Assembly: GCA_030248295.1 (NCBI GenBank)
Contig: JASANH010001202.1
Coordinates: forward strand, 310,001-374,000
Direction: 5' to 3'
Source: Mesodorylaimus sp. YZB2_4
Taxonomy: Eukaryota > Nematoda > Enoplea > Dorylaimida > Dorylaimidae
DNA: 64,000 nucleotides
The notes under the pieces are model-generated. The model saw only the letters and a program-made list of their open reading frames with translations, did no database searches and had not been told where the DNA came from. Positions 1-11,384 of this stretch are shown piece by piece. The position numbers and the translations under genes are program-made. Position 1 is the stretch's first letter; each line of letters starts with the position of its first letter.

Positions 1-138
1 GGAAAATCGGCTCCAGCTCCAGCTCCTCAACCCGGAAAAGCACCTCCGGCTCCGGCTATGAAGTCTGGGAAAGCAGCTCCAGCTCCAGAGCAGAAAGGAG
101 GAGCCACAGCGACCGCCAGCATCCAAAGCGACCTGTAG
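1..138 (+). CDS. C-terminal end of a Pro/Ala-rich protein (partial)
   Basis: An open frame runs from the first base of the window to a TAG at 136-138 (45 codons). It is a low-complexity tail of repeated APAP and GKxAPAP units ending in SIQSDL. There is no start codon context, so this is the last exon, or part of it, of a gene lying mostly to the left. Composition resembles disordered linkers or Lys/Pro/Ala-rich tails. No domain is visible and no function can be assigned. Confidence 0.4.
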   Translation, partial: GKSAPAPAPQPGKAPPAPAMKSGKAAPAPEQKGGATATASIQSDL

Positions 139-1147
139 CGAACTCCTCGAAGATGTGATAATGCGATGATAGCCTAGGGACGACCTAGGCGTGCGAATAA
201 CCAAACGATACGAACTAGCAAAGAGCTTTACTGGTCTACACGACTGCACGGGACAGATACACACATCAGACTGACTGGCGAAACCTCGCTCAGCGGACAA
301 GGCACGCTACCCAGACAGGGCGCGGCGCGCTAAGCACCCGAAGGGAGCGGGGGAAATGCGTCAGACAGGCGGACCAGCTAAGCCGTCTTGGGACACCAGT
401 TCGAAAACACATAGGGGGGCGGACCTGGATCGAACGAACAAGAAGACTAGCCATCCATGATGACTGCAGGTCATAACTCGAACAGCCACACCCTTACATG
501 GCTATCTTGCCCACCAATGTGGACTTCCACTGTCCACCAGTCGGTAGAAGTCTCCACGGCGCCAGGAACTCGCTCCTATTACCGAGGTCTTCTTGGCCTT
601 CGGGTCACCTCAACGGGGAGCTTGGGCCGCACGTTGGGCCCCTAACTGGATGGACTATCGTAGCCTTGGGCTACCGAGCCATGGCGAAACTTGACGTTTC
701 TAATAAAGCTGAGCTGGACCTGTCCTAATACGAGGCCCTCGAACTGGTGACTCACACCCTAACTCCAGGACTCGGCGTCTTGCATCGTTGGAGGCAGGTT
801 GTTTCTTCAACTCGCTCTCGCTATAAATCCTTACTAGCGCGAGTGCCTATGCCTGACGGGTGACGGATCGATAAAAAAAGTGTCCCCTCTGGCCACGCCA
901 TCTAATGAAGTAATAAACAAAGCTTCCCACTCGGTGAAAAAGTCCTCTTGATTGTGAGCTCATCGTATTTGTCTTCAGTCCCCACGAGATTGCTTGGATA
1001 ATCAATTATTTTTGTATCAACTTATCGCCTTACTTTTCCAAAACGGCTTCCTCAGTCAAGCGGAAACCAAATTAAAGTCCAACAGGTATTTCTCCATAAT
1101 CCTAGACCCAGCGACAGCTAACGGCTTACCTAGTGAAGTCAAACGTG
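139..1147. other. Gene-free stretch
   Basis: No conserved coding signal. Short open frames near 457-730 lack codon structure or recognisable protein similarity. It probably consists of eroded transposon sequence leading into the LINE fragment at 1148. Confidence 0.4.
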
Positions 1148-1717
1148 ATGCCAGGTCCGACCACACCTATGGATACGGCGACAAATGCTGTTGATCCTTC
1201 CGCACCAGCGAGCAACTCGTCGATTATGGAAGCGGTCAAAGCGGCCATGGAACCATTTTATTCACACTTGCGAGAACACGACCAGGCGATTACTGCAATG
1301 GAAACCAAGGTTCAAAGTGTGGTAAATTGTCAAGAACTTATGGAAAGGAAACTGCGGGCCTTGTCAGTTGTCGTCTTCAATTTTCCTGTCGATGAATACC
1401 CATTGACCAAACAAACGATGAATAAGACGGCAGTGATTAGGAACTTCCTGGTCACCGTTTTTGGAATCCCTACAACCCGATCTTCCGCAATTATGTTTCG
1501 TTCGATTTCTATTAGTCAATTCAGCACACTCTACCTCGATTTCGTTAACTTTGAAGATAAAGAGCTTCGCCATCAAAACTTTAAGAATTTGATTGTCTAT
1601 AATAGGGCCAGTTCCAAGAGTAAGCGCATCTGTCTCTTCAACAACGACAGGAACAACAAAAACGTCGTGATCGAAATGAGAAGGGTGGTCATGGTCGAGG
1701 TGATGGTCAATCCATAG
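1148..1717 (+). mobile_element. LINE ORF1-like remnant (coiled coil plus RRM-like domain)
   Basis: A 190-codon open frame. It begins with a Pro/Ala/Thr-rich head, followed by a predicted coiled coil (about residues 30-70), then a segment starting with ALSVVVFNFPV and continuing through RNFLVTVFGIP to LYLDFVNFEDKE. That last part has the layout of the RRM-type core of L1-like ORF1 RNA-binding proteins. The frame ends in a degenerate Met/Val-rich stretch, so the C-terminal domain is lost or frameshifted. This protein normally coats LINE RNA. It lies upstream of an LTR provirus and a LINE pol fragment (5379-6483), which may or may not belong to the same family. Identification rests on pattern only. 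Confidence 0.5.
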
Positions 1718-2094
1718 CCGAACCTGGCTCAATGAGCGCCAGTTATTCTCGAGTTACTAGCGGAGGACAGCACTCTGGTGGCAACAACGAAGAAAATATG
1801 ACCACGGAAGTCTTATAATCTGCTGTTGGGCCAGGGCATCTGATAATCTACTGCAAGGAAATTATCTCGTGGTGTTCATTCTTGCCTCTAGTGATTGGTG
1901 CGTATAATAATGTGATAATGTGTCCAGAATACCATATGTCCCGGGCTCCTAGGTTTGCCTCCACTCGCCACATACTACCGTTCTGTTTCATTTGACTGTG
2001 ACCTGCTTGATCAATGAAACCTTATGATAGGTCGATATCCTGTCCGTAACTTATACGTAGCAGTGTTGTGCTTTGACCACTGTCCTTTTGATAT

Positions 2095-2099
2095 CTGAT
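2095..2099. repeat. Target-site duplication (left) of LTR provirus
   Basis: CTGAT directly precedes the 5' LTR and is repeated exactly at 4610-4614, right after the 3' LTR. A 5-bp duplication is typical of LTR retrotransposon/retrovirus integrase. Confidence 0.85.
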
Positions 2100-2327
2100 T
2101 GTCGCATACTGTAGCGATTTTCTAATTCCATCTCATACTTTTTCTCTGGGAAACGAACCTTTTGCATCCTCTTCTCGCTTGCTACAAACCCAAGCAATAG
2201 GTCTTGCACCTTTCTCTTCCCACATTCCTTTCATCTATGCCTTCACCGCTGCTCTGTAAGTGTTCAGTGTTGAGATTAAAGCACTCATAGAACGGTAGTT
2301 CTGGTTCCTTTCTCGCATTATACCACA
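2100..2327 (+). repeat. 5' LTR
   Basis: 228-bp direct repeat of 4382-4609, with TG...CA ends (TGTCGCATAC ... TATACCACA). By eye it differs at 6 of 228 positions (about 2.6 percent), with no length difference. The difference means the insertion is neither brand new nor ancient. It is followed three bases later by a primer-binding-site-like sequence. Confidence 0.9.
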
Positions 2328-2330
2328 TAG

Positions 2331-2348
2331 TGGTAGCAGAACGATTGA
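2331..2348 (+). promoter_or_regulatory. Primer-binding site for minus-strand DNA synthesis
   Basis: TGGTAGCAGAACGATTGA starts three bases after the LTR. TGG complements a tRNA 3' CCA end, which is where a PBS is expected. The primer tRNA cannot be named without searching the host tRNA set. Confidence 0.6.
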
Positions 2349-2399
2349 CTTTATCTCTTTGTTCTACCTGTTCTACCACCATCTAACAATTTCCATAAT

Positions 2400-4290
2400 A
2401 AGGCGCCATCACCCAACACTTGGAGGGCAGGCCTTCTAATTGTCCTTTTGGCTTGTTCCCTGCAGTCCAGCGTGGCCCTGCATCCTTTAATTTGCGAGGC
2501 TGAGGAAGCCAAGGCGATTTTTGACCTGTCAACCAAACCGATCGGCACCACACTTCCTCGCAAGAGCATCACCTCCGATGTAACTGGAATCAACCTCACT
2601 CTGTACAAGCGAAATATCGCCAAGTACGAAAGTTCAGCCTATCGATGCCGAAAGATAAAGACCGTTCTTTCAACGTGGACCAATTTCGCGAAAGCTGGAT
2701 GGGAAAAGACCTAAAGACAGGTCGAACTGGAGGTGTCTGAGCACGACTGTCGCGCCATGGTTCAAACACATCGCTGTGCTGAGGGGCCACTGTTAGGAGG
2801 CGATACATTATCCTACACAGAAAACAAGGCCGATTATCAGTGGGCGTCTGGCAACGCCTGGGACTGTTGCGAGTGGAAGATCAAGTAGGTCATCAACTGC
2901 TACCTCAGCAAGGGGAAGGTTTACCAAACGTTCGGAGGAAGCATGGAAAGTAACTTGGGCAACGTTGCAGACTGCGAATACGAGAAGAAGGTTTGTTACT
3001 TGCCAGACAAATCACGCTCCTGTGGGACACTACCAAGGAGGCCAGCTGCGAGTATATCCATTGGAAAACCGTTCCTGGGAAACGATGGAGCAACCGTTTT
3101 TTAAGCGATGACCAAGAAATCGCGCTCACTTGGAACGATGCACAGGAAGCTAGCATCGAACTTTGCGATGGAAGGAAAGGAAGAATGACTGATCAAGGAC
3201 TTCCAGAGCACTACATTGCCGAACTCCGGAGATCGAAGCGCTTTGCCAAGAAGGCAGATATTGAACGAGAGTACAATCGTCTCAAGGGAAATGACCAGTC
3301 TGACGTCATGGCGGCAAGACTGCAAGCACTGGAGGAGCGATTACAGTTGTTTCTCATTGAGTCTTTAAACGCCGCCTTTGATCAGGTCTGCCGAGCCATC
3401 GAGAGGCTTCAGTAAATCGATTTGATCCTGGCTCATTCTGAACCAACGCTTATCGCCAGGCATATTTTAAATGATTCCAAGATTATGGCTCGTCTGAATG
3501 GCAAATTCCTGGAGGTGTGGCCATGTGTACCTGTAGAGGAGTATACGGTACGACCAATGGGGGATCAATGCACACAGTGGATTCCTTTGAATGTGACTCT
3601 AAGAGGGAAGACAATTGATGGATTCCTGGACCCCAAATCCTTAGTCGTTTACAAGATGTCCGCGCCCGCCGAATGCAACCTGGCTGAGGAGATGCACGTG
3701 CATGATGCCAACGGTGTCGCTTATTTGTATTCCGCCTCAAAGGGAACAATAAGTCGTTTCACAGGTACTGTCATTCCCCACCCCCTTTCACGGATCATCT
3801 TCCCCTTCTGGCTAATTTCACTCGTCTGATTCAAAAGCCACTGAATCTTCACAGCTTGGACGAGATTAGGGCCCAATCAAGCCTCAACGACATTTTCAGT
3901 GTTCTTGACTCCAACAAGCGGATTCTTGACAAACTCGCTGATATCACCAACGACCAACCGCCCAATGGTGAGGCCTCTAAGATCATGGGGAGCCTGGAGC
4001 GGCATACCCCATGGGGATCCATGGATTACTTTTTGCGCAATGTTGATTACGCTTGGATCCGTCTATGCTGCTTCTGTGTCACATTGCGATTACTGTGGAA
4101 GCTGTTCAGGCCTTTCATTCGACGTGCCCTCGGACTTCCTGATTCTGCCTTATCTTCACCTGAACCCGCACAGGAATTGGTTCAACCACGTATCAGGGAG
4201 AGCACAGTCGCGTTAGCCCATTCAAGCCCTGGATTTTCCACAGTTCGAAAATTTTCCTGGAAGTTGGAACCAGAAAGCGTGAAAGCGTGA
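2400..4290 (+). pseudogene. Envelope-like glycoprotein gene of an LTR retroelement, broken
   Basis: Coding remnants in shifting frames fill almost the whole interior of the LTR pair. Visible are a hydrophobic leader near 2412-2465, a long Cys-containing ectodomain (about 2470-3830), and near the C-terminus a hydrophobic anchor segment around 4040-4110 followed by a short tail ending at 4290. The order signal-ectodomain-anchor, and its place just before the 3' LTR, fit an Env protein of an invertebrate retrovirus-like element (Metaviridae or Belpaoviridae type). It has several in-frame stops and frameshifts, among them near 2714, 2887, 3415 and 3830, so it cannot make a full protein. No gag, protease, reverse transcriptase or integrase is present between the LTRs. 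Confidence 0.6.
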
Positions 4291-4381
4291 ATTTGTGATA
4301 CCATAGCTTATTGCATTATAAGGCTTACCTCATTTCAGACTGCCTTACCCCTATCCCTTCCTTTCTCCCTTTCCCTGGGAG

Positions 4382-4609
4382 TGTCGCATACTGTAGCGAT
4401 TTTCTAATTCCATCTCATACTTTTTTTGTGGGAAACGAACCTTTCGCATCCTCTTCTCGCTTGCTACAAACCCAAGCAATAGGTCTTGCACCTTTCTCTT
4501 CTCACATTCCTTTCATCTATGCCTTCACCGCTGCTCTGTATGTGTTTAGTGTTGAGATTAAAGCACTCATAGAACGGTAGTTCTGGTTCCTTTCTCGCAT
4601 TATACCACA
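4382..4609 (+). repeat. 3' LTR
   Basis: 228 bp, the same length as the 5' LTR, with the same TG...CA ends, followed by the exact CTGAT target duplication at 4610-4614. The expected polypurine tract upstream is weak: only GGGAG abuts the LTR after a pyrimidine-rich run. Confidence 0.9.
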
Positions 4610-4614
4610 CTGAT

Positions 4615-5198
4615 TGTGTAGCAATGATTGGTTTCTTGAGGCCCTGGTCCCAATTTTTCTGTCTGGGTAGGATATTGTCTCTGGTCTTGGTGAGATATGT
4701 TTCTGTGTGAGTGTGATACACCAATTCAATAGAACCACACGTAATGCAGCATAGGCCGCAGCCAGGCGAATCTAACATGTGCCATTATCCAAAGCAGCTA
4801 GGCCTGGAGCTTTGCTCCCAACAAGCTAAACGAGAGCAAGACGTCAGCTTTTGTATTTCAGGTCTTCATGGCTTGCCAGGAAAACTTGTTTGAGACATGT
4901 GCTCATCTCCTTCCAGCTCTTCCTGGATTGCCAGGATAACTTGTTCGAGACATGAGCCTAATGGGTCTACACACTGTAGGTACTTCGCCAAATGAGGACT
5001 CGAACCACATGAGCTCATATAAGGAAATCACTATTGATTACTAACTGAGGGTACATGGTCATAGATCATAGATTCCTACTGTCATGCATAGTGTACAGTA
5101 TCATCCAATATAATCCCACCATGGCCTATAATTTTCTCTTCTCGTCGACTAACGTGCGTGGTATTGGTACAGAACTAAAGAGGAAGGACCCACCCACC
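4615..5198. other. Gene-free stretch
   Basis: No coding signal or recognised repeat. It separates the LTR provirus from a SINE. Confidence 0.4.
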
Positions 5199-5378
5199 CA
5201 GCCTCGTGGCCTGGTGGTTTAGACGTCTGCCTCCACGCCAGGTGCGCAGTTACGGGCGAGTGTTCGACTCGCGGGCTGGTAAATCATTTCGTGTAAAATG
5301 TGCCCCTTCACCCTCGAGTGCGCATAAGCGTTTGTTGATGTGGTAAAACATGAACATGAACATGAACATGAACATGAA
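5199..5378 (+). repeat. SINE family A, copy 1 (tRNA-derived)
   Basis: The head has pol III promoter boxes: A-box-like TGGCCTGGTGGTTTAGACG and B-box-like GTGTTCGACTC. A body with GCGCATAAGCG follows, then a 3' tail of (ATGAAC)n ending at 5378. Related copies lie at 7611-7761 (minus), 13236-13378 (plus), 55752-55908 (plus) and 59775-59942 (minus), with a tail fragment at 10508-10580 (minus). Confidence 0.8.
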
Positions 5379-6483
5379 GGAGGTGTTTTCATGGCTGAAA
5401 CAAGGAGGTTTCGACGTTAGCTTCTTACAGGAAACGCACAGTGTGCTAGAGCAAGAAGTTATCTGGCAACACCAATGGGGATACAACCGCAGTATTTACT
5501 TTTCGCACGGTACTGCCATTGCAAGGGGTGTGGCTATTGTTGTCAAACGAGGAAGTGACATAACAGTCGAGCGAACGTGGTGCGACAGCGCTGGGATTTT
5601 ATTAAAATGGTAGTTCGGGACCACGCAATGCGGTTATTCGCTAGAGTTAATTCACGTAGAACCCGCAGGAAATTGGACTTGCAGTCAACACTGGATTATC
5701 TGGAAACTCGGGCAGACCATCTAACTGTGGAGGAGTCGGTACAACGAGATAACATCCAGGCAGAACTGAGTGCCCTAGCAGAAGATGACGCACGGCGGGC
5801 GATTATGAGGTCTCGAGTGCGTTGGTTAGCATTTGGCGAACGGTCTACCAAATACTTTATGGGGTTAGATAAATAAAGTGAGGACATCAGTAGCCAAGAT
5901 CGTGGCAGAGAATGGACAGGCGGTAACGGACTCAAAAGGCATCCTTCAGGCAGCGCAGGATTTCTTCACGAAGACTTAGCAAGCAGGCTCCGTCGTGGAT
6001 CCAGCAAGACTAGAATCTTGGTTTGATCAATTTGACCAAGTTGATAATCGTAAGCTAAGCCAGGAGGCTAAGGAAGCACTAGCCTGGCAACTCGAACTAG
6101 CAGAATCTAAAAAAGCTATGGAGGAAATGAATGGAGGTAAAGCGCCAGGGCGTGACGGATTACCAGCCGAGTGGTACTCGTCACTCTGGGACACCATTAG
6201 GTCTCCGTTGATCCAGGCCTATCAAGCATCCCTCGAAGAAAGAGAGCGATCGACATCACAAAAGCAAGGCGTCATCACTTTAATCCCCAAACCAGGAAAA
6301 GATACAACTCATCTGACAAATTGGAGACCAATCACACGTTTGAATTCCGAGCCTTTGCCGTGTCCCCACAAAGATCCCTTGATACGAACTGATGCACAGC
6401 ATATTTTCCAGCATGGTTTCAAAACTGTCTTCTTTGCGTTTGGTCACATTTACAGAAAACACCACCTTGGATGCCGTGATTGA
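5379..6483 (+). mobile_element. LINE pol remnant: endonuclease and start of reverse transcriptase
   Basis: Three broken pieces in order. The first is an APE-type endonuclease segment (about 5379-5613) with GGFDVSFLQETHS, the QET catalytic signature. The second is a linker (5577-5876) with RSRVRWLAFGERSTKYF, typical of the EN-RT linker of L1/Tx1-like LINEs. The third is the N-terminal reverse transcriptase (5995-6360) with GKAPGRDGLPAEWY and VITLIPKPGKD, motifs RT1-RT2. Large internal deletions and stops separate them, and the catalytic YxDD region is absent. The element begins exactly where the SINE ATGAAC tail ends. Confidence 0.85.
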
Positions 6484-6790
6484 ATAAGGACCCGCTTTTA
6501 TTTCTGTCCTCCCACATCCGTCCTAACTGAGCTTTCACAAACATAAGACTGGCAATATTGGGTTGGTGCTCGTTAGGTGCAAATTGTGCTGGTCAGTTAG
6601 GAAAGCGAGCGAGTTGAGTCGGTGAATTTGATAATGCGCAAAGCGCAAATTGGTTTGGTTCGATTCTCGCCATGATTCTATGGGCACACTGGAGTCGGGG
6701 TGTAGATGGCGAGAAGGTAAAGTAGGAAGGAAGGCGGGCTGTCAAAGTCGAGCAAAAGAAGGAAGAGGAAAAAAGACCAAAAATAGAAAA

Positions 6791-8646
6791 ATGACAGTTT
6801 CATATTCTGGAAGTTTTTCGAGTTTACTTTTACGGTGGAAAGCTTCTGTATGGAAAGCGGTATGGAGAGAATTATTGGTTTGGTTACTGTTGTATTACGG
6901 TATTCGCGTTTGTATTCAATACGCGATACCTCTGTCCTTTTTGGGCTGGATCAAAATTCTGGTCAAAGCATTCCAACAATTCACAACAGAATTGCCCATC
7001 GAATTTATGTTAGGTTTCTACGTATCGCAAGTTATCTCGCGATGGTGGTCTCAAGTCCTCAGTGTCCCGTGGCCCGACGATGCCATGGCCTTGGTCAATG
7101 CCATATTCCCAAACGATGATCGCGATTCGAAATTAAAACGACATACGGTAGCTAGATATTTAATTTTGACAGAAATTCTGGCTTTGAGAGGAGTATCGAC
7201 CCGTGTCAGACGTCGATTCCCAACTGTCCAACATTTGATCCAAGCTGGCATATTCACATCGGACGAGTTCGACTTGTATCAGAACACCACGTGCGAGAGT
7301 GTCCGTTGGCAATTGCCCTTGCAGTGGGCTCAGAATCTTGTCGTTCCATTGATTGGCAATGATCGCAATCAATTGCCACCAGTCGTGGCCACCACACTTT
7401 TCAATGAATTCAACAAATTTCGAGAAAAATTGAGGGTTCTATTTAGTAAGTTTAGAAAATGGATCTAAACCTAGAAATGATCATGTTTATATTTCAGGCT
7501 ATGACTGGATTTGCATTCCCTTGGTTTACACGCAGGCTACTGGTAAGTGCTGTTAATACAAGATAATAGATATGTGCCTGACTGTGAGATGGCTGGCCGT
7601 CTTGCTCTGTCCCTGTTTTATCACATTATCAAACGCTTGTGCTCACTGGAGGGTGAAGGGACACATTGCACAAGACATGATTTACTGGAACTCGAGTCGA
7701 ATACTCGCCCGTAACTGCGCACCTGGCGTGAAAGGCAGACACCTAACGCACTAGGCCACGAGTCCGTACCTTGGTGTTGGCTGCCACTGCACTAACGATA
7801 AGGTCACCATTTACAGGTGTTGGGCTATACGGATACTTTGCACTGTGCTTGATCGGTCGTCAGTATCTCGATGCTGAAAGAGACATCTATGTGCCGTTCT
7901 TGACAATCCTCAAGTAAGTCAGTTCGTACTTTCCAAAACTGATTCAAGCATGATCGTTTTTGCGCAGGTTTATTTTTTATGTTGGCTGGTTCAAGGCAGC
8001 TCAAGACCTGTTGCGCCCTTTCGGTGAAGGTATGTGTATCATAGTTTATTGGTGACATCTCCAATGTACTGTGGGCTTGAACGACAACTACAGTAGAGAC
8101 TTGAGCTGAAATCGAACCAACGAATCTGGTTAGAGATGCGGGTTCGAGCTCAAGCTTCTTATTTCTGTGTGTGTTTCTTGGCTGCATTGTGACTTTTCCG
8201 GTCGAATTCTAGTCTGAATCTAATGTTACACTCACACCTCTCCCGCACTTATCTCTCTGGCGATATCTTCTTTGACAGATGATGACGACGTGGAATTGAA
8301 TTACATTTTGGACCGGCACACGCAAGTATCGATGGCACTGGCTGATCACGTATGCACTCAGTCACCACCCTTGTATGTCGATCGATTCTTTGAATCCAAG
8401 CACGTTTGGCTTCCGCATACAAAATTATCAGCGAAAATCGATGACCATCCGCCCAACTTACACACTCATCTGCGTGTGCGTAAAGCCGATATGCTGGACT
8501 TGATCGATCATAGCAACAACATGGACGAGGATAACATTACATTGGACCCGACGGCTGCCTTGACTTCGGCGCCGACAATAGTGCAGAAGGGAGGAAAAGC
8601 CAAAAATAGCAAACAGGATAAAGAGGAGAAAGTTTTGTATTTCTGA
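6791..8646 (+). CDS. Bestrophin-family chloride channel
   Basis: Five exons: 6791-7445, 7498-7542, 7817-7913, 7968-8029, 8279-8646; 408 aa. The start ATG opens MTVSYSG, the conserved bestrophin N-terminus. Family signatures in order are WKAVWRELLVWLLLYYG (first membrane helix), RGVSTRVRRRFPT, YDWICIPLVYTQ, YVPFLTILKFIFYVGWFK and PFGEDDDDVE. The acidic cluster near residue 300 is the family calcium-clasp region. Bestrophins form pentameric calcium-activated chloride channels, usually at the plasma membrane. The tail after about residue 350 is short, as in many invertebrate members. All four junctions keep frame. Intron 2 holds an antisense SINE A copy. Paralogue number is unknown, so no symbol is given. 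Confidence 0.93.
7611..7761 (-). repeat. SINE family A, copy 2, in a bestrophin intron
   Basis: Reverse-strand copy of the 5199-5378 SINE: tail side at 7611 (TTATCACATTATCAAACGCT) and tRNA-like head at 7761, with B box GAGTCGAATACTC. It is inserted antisense in bestrophin intron 2 (7543-7816). Confidence 0.75.
8085..8165 (+). repeat. Degenerate tRNA-like repeat (family D), in a bestrophin intron
   Basis: Ends in GATGCGGGTTCGAGCTCAAG, a B-box-like T arm, and resembles the 3' end of the tRNA-like unit at 32011-32090. It lies in the last intron of the bestrophin gene. Confidence 0.35.
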
Positions 8647-9452
8647 TATGGCTAGAGGTTACCTTAGACTCGCTGATTTGCATGGCACCTTTGCTGACTG
8701 ACCCACTTCACATAGTAGGTCCTTTCTCCCTCGCCCAAGCGTGTGATAATAGTGGTCTTAGTGCTGAATGGTGGTGTCGGGATTATGGGCATTGGATGTA
8801 CAGTAAATACATGATAGCCGTCGTAATGCCAAGGAATGTGCGGCATTACTTGAGTAGAGTAACTACGTATGTGAGAAGTTTTTGAACCACGCCCGAAACT
8901 GGAAGCTGCTGGTGAGCCAGCGGTTGGGATTGGGACGAGTGATTCCCTCCCTCACGGACTGTAGGGCTTGGGTGGGTTCCTACAAAGGGGGCTCTACTCG
9001 ATTAAAAGCAACTCATTATTGGCTTACCGAAATTCACGAACAGACTTAAAGCGCTCTAAAGACACGAAAAGGCGAGCTTATATAGGTTTAGTAGAACACG
9101 CAAAGATAGCATGATTCATGATTAGACATAACAAATGTGCTTTTGCCAAATAAAAATGAAGGCAACCATATTCGAATAGCAATGCGCGGTAAATACGAAA
9201 CTAACATCATCCTGATCACCACACTCTCCCCTTCTTTAAAAACGGACGCCCCAGTCCGATCACAAAAAATAAAATAAGCAATAAAACGCAAAAAGGTCAT
9301 GATATACGCTCTTGTGAATAAAGATTAGATGTTACGATGAACTAAGTTACGAATCATGCTCATAAGAGAACAAATAAGTCCTGGCGTTTTTTCCTTGGCG
9401 TTTTTTAATCTTCCTGTTCCTCTTTCGCTCTTGCCTGGGGGTGTCCTCATGA
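8647..9452. other. Gene-free stretch downstream of bestrophin
   Basis: No conserved protein. It is probably the 3' UTR of the bestrophin followed by retroelement flank. An LTR belonging to the integrase remnant at 9453 could lie here, but I found no second copy within the window to prove it. Confidence 0.35.
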
Positions 9453-10109
9453 CTAGCCTGTGCAGTGCCAGCCTGCGGGGCCAAAGGGCTGGGCCGCTGT
9501 GCTTGCTGACAGGGCGGACGCAAATTGTGGCATATTAGCCAGTCTGTCGCTATGCTGCGAATGGCTAGTCGAGGGCTTAAAGTCTGTTATATTCGATTCA
9601 GCATCAGACGAATTTTGTGGGATGGACTCCTCATCGTCCGATGTATCAGCTCGGGCTGGAACGTTAGGTGATTTTTGTTTCGGGTCAATATGTAGGATTG
9701 TACGTCGAATATTGATCCACTGGGCAGCAGATCGTGCCTGTTGTGGGAAACGGACTTTGATTATGGATTCACGGACATCGTCAATGATTTTGGGGCCAAT
9801 CCACGGTGCTTGAGTGTACTTTTGACCTCCCTTGTCATACTTTGGGTTCCTGACGGAAACCATTTCTTCGAGTTCGTAAGCATAGTTTTTGGCGGTCTTA
9901 TTGTACTGCTCTTGCTGGAGGCGTTGTGCAGTGATGATGTTTTCTCGGGCTAATGGTCGGATTTCATTCAGTAATTTGATAACGGTGACAGGCCTAATAC
10001 ATAATAGTTGGGTACTCTCGTGCACGAATATGCCGGACCTGTTTAAAATGCAACAGCCCTCACACTTGTGCCCCACTAACCACCCATCACCCCCAGGGTT
10101 GAACCCCAT
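9453..10109 (-). mobile_element. LTR-retrotransposon integrase C-terminal remnant
   Basis: An open frame of about 218 codons on the minus strand. It contains a helical stretch with ENIITAQRLQQEQYNKTAK, then a small beta domain VSVRNPKYDKGGQKYTQAPW with GPKIIDDVRES. This is the arrangement after the integrase core in Ty3/gypsy-like polyproteins (GPY/F-type C-terminal domain). The tail is Ser/Asp-rich. There is no integrase core, reverse transcriptase or gag next to it, so it is a truncated pol end. The frame is still open, suggesting moderate age. Confidence 0.7.
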
Positions 10110-11384
10110 TGAAATGTGTGGAAGAATTCGAATCGCGGCTTCGGCTGGGTGTCATGTCGTGTAGTGTAGTGTACAAAGTGCGTCATTGCACCCTGAAGTA
10201 CACAACTCCACGTTTGGTGGAAAGCATGAACAAACATGGTGAAACGGATGAAGCAAGCAAGAAGCTCAAATATCCTGAGAAGGCCTGAAGAAGTGAATGA
10301 CTCTTATTAGCTTGTCTCGTCTCAATATTCATATCGCCATTTCTCATAACGGATATTAAGTAGATATTTACTGGAGAAAAAGAGCAGACAACCCTTTGAA
10401 TAACTTTGTAATAATGTCGGCATGTGGGTGTTCATGATCTATCCTTGCAGTCAAGGTAAGTGCTCGCCATTTCTCTCTGGGCATCACAGTCCGAGTTATA
10501 TGCTTCCGCAGTGGGTTTTCATGTTCTACCACATTTCCAAATACGGGTTTGCGCACTCTGGGTCGGGTCTTCATTTTGACCATCTTATGGTGTTTACTTA
10601 TAGCATGGCGTGGGATGCTTGTATTGTGGTCGATTCACGGTAGGGAAGCGCATTCTGTGGACCAAATTGCCCCGCTGCTCATTTTCCCAAGAAGCACTTC
10701 AGTTTAAAATATTTCCCTGCTTTGCAAAGCACACGATACTTTTAGGTGCTTTAAGGAATGGACTAAAAAGACATAGCCCTGATCACGGTAGGAACCTAAA
10801 AGACTTGACGTGAGACCTTCCGATATGTGGCCAGAGGGTTGGGAGGATATATCGCTGCACTAAGCGTAAGATGCCTTAGTTCACATCCTTTGTGTACAAT
10901 GGACTGGAAACACTGTGCATCTGCCTATCCGGCTGGTTCGTTCGCATTCACGCCCACAAATGGTCCAAATGTGGGAACAGTGATAACGCAGACTCCCACA
11001 CATTTACTTGCATCTCCCATTAGTCGCATTTAACTTGCGGCTATACAAGGTACAAACGGTGAGCAGAACGAATCTAGTAGGCATTTCGGTGTGACTGAGA
11101 AGGCCAGAGGGACCATGAAAATGAGTAAAACGTTGGGAGTGTACCCTTCCTATTGGCCAGGCCGAAAGGTATAGACGTAGTTTGCATCCCACGAAGAGGA
11201 GCAGCTTAGTTAATTAAAGCCGGCGGGTGTCGATCGAAGAAGGAATTCAGAAAGACTAGTGTCGCGGCTGGCTTCCGGAGCACACTGCTTCATTTAGCAT
11301 CCGCTTCGTCGGCTGGATCAGATTTGTGCTTCCAACAGGCATTTATAACTTACGCCTTTTCTTTGATCAGTCTGCTGTGACACA
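10110..11384. other. Gene-free stretch with a SINE A tail fragment
   Basis: Contains only a 3' fragment of SINE A (10508-10580, minus) and no supported gene. The sequence just before 11385 should hold the promoter of the neuropeptide gene; a weak TATA-like TTTATAA occurs at 11342. Confidence 0.4.

Noticed and set aside
1148..1162. ATGCCAGGTCCGACC is shared with the left end of MITE 1 (17092-17106).
   Set aside because: No ATCGG array follows, and a 15-base match between two places in 64 kb is expected by chance.
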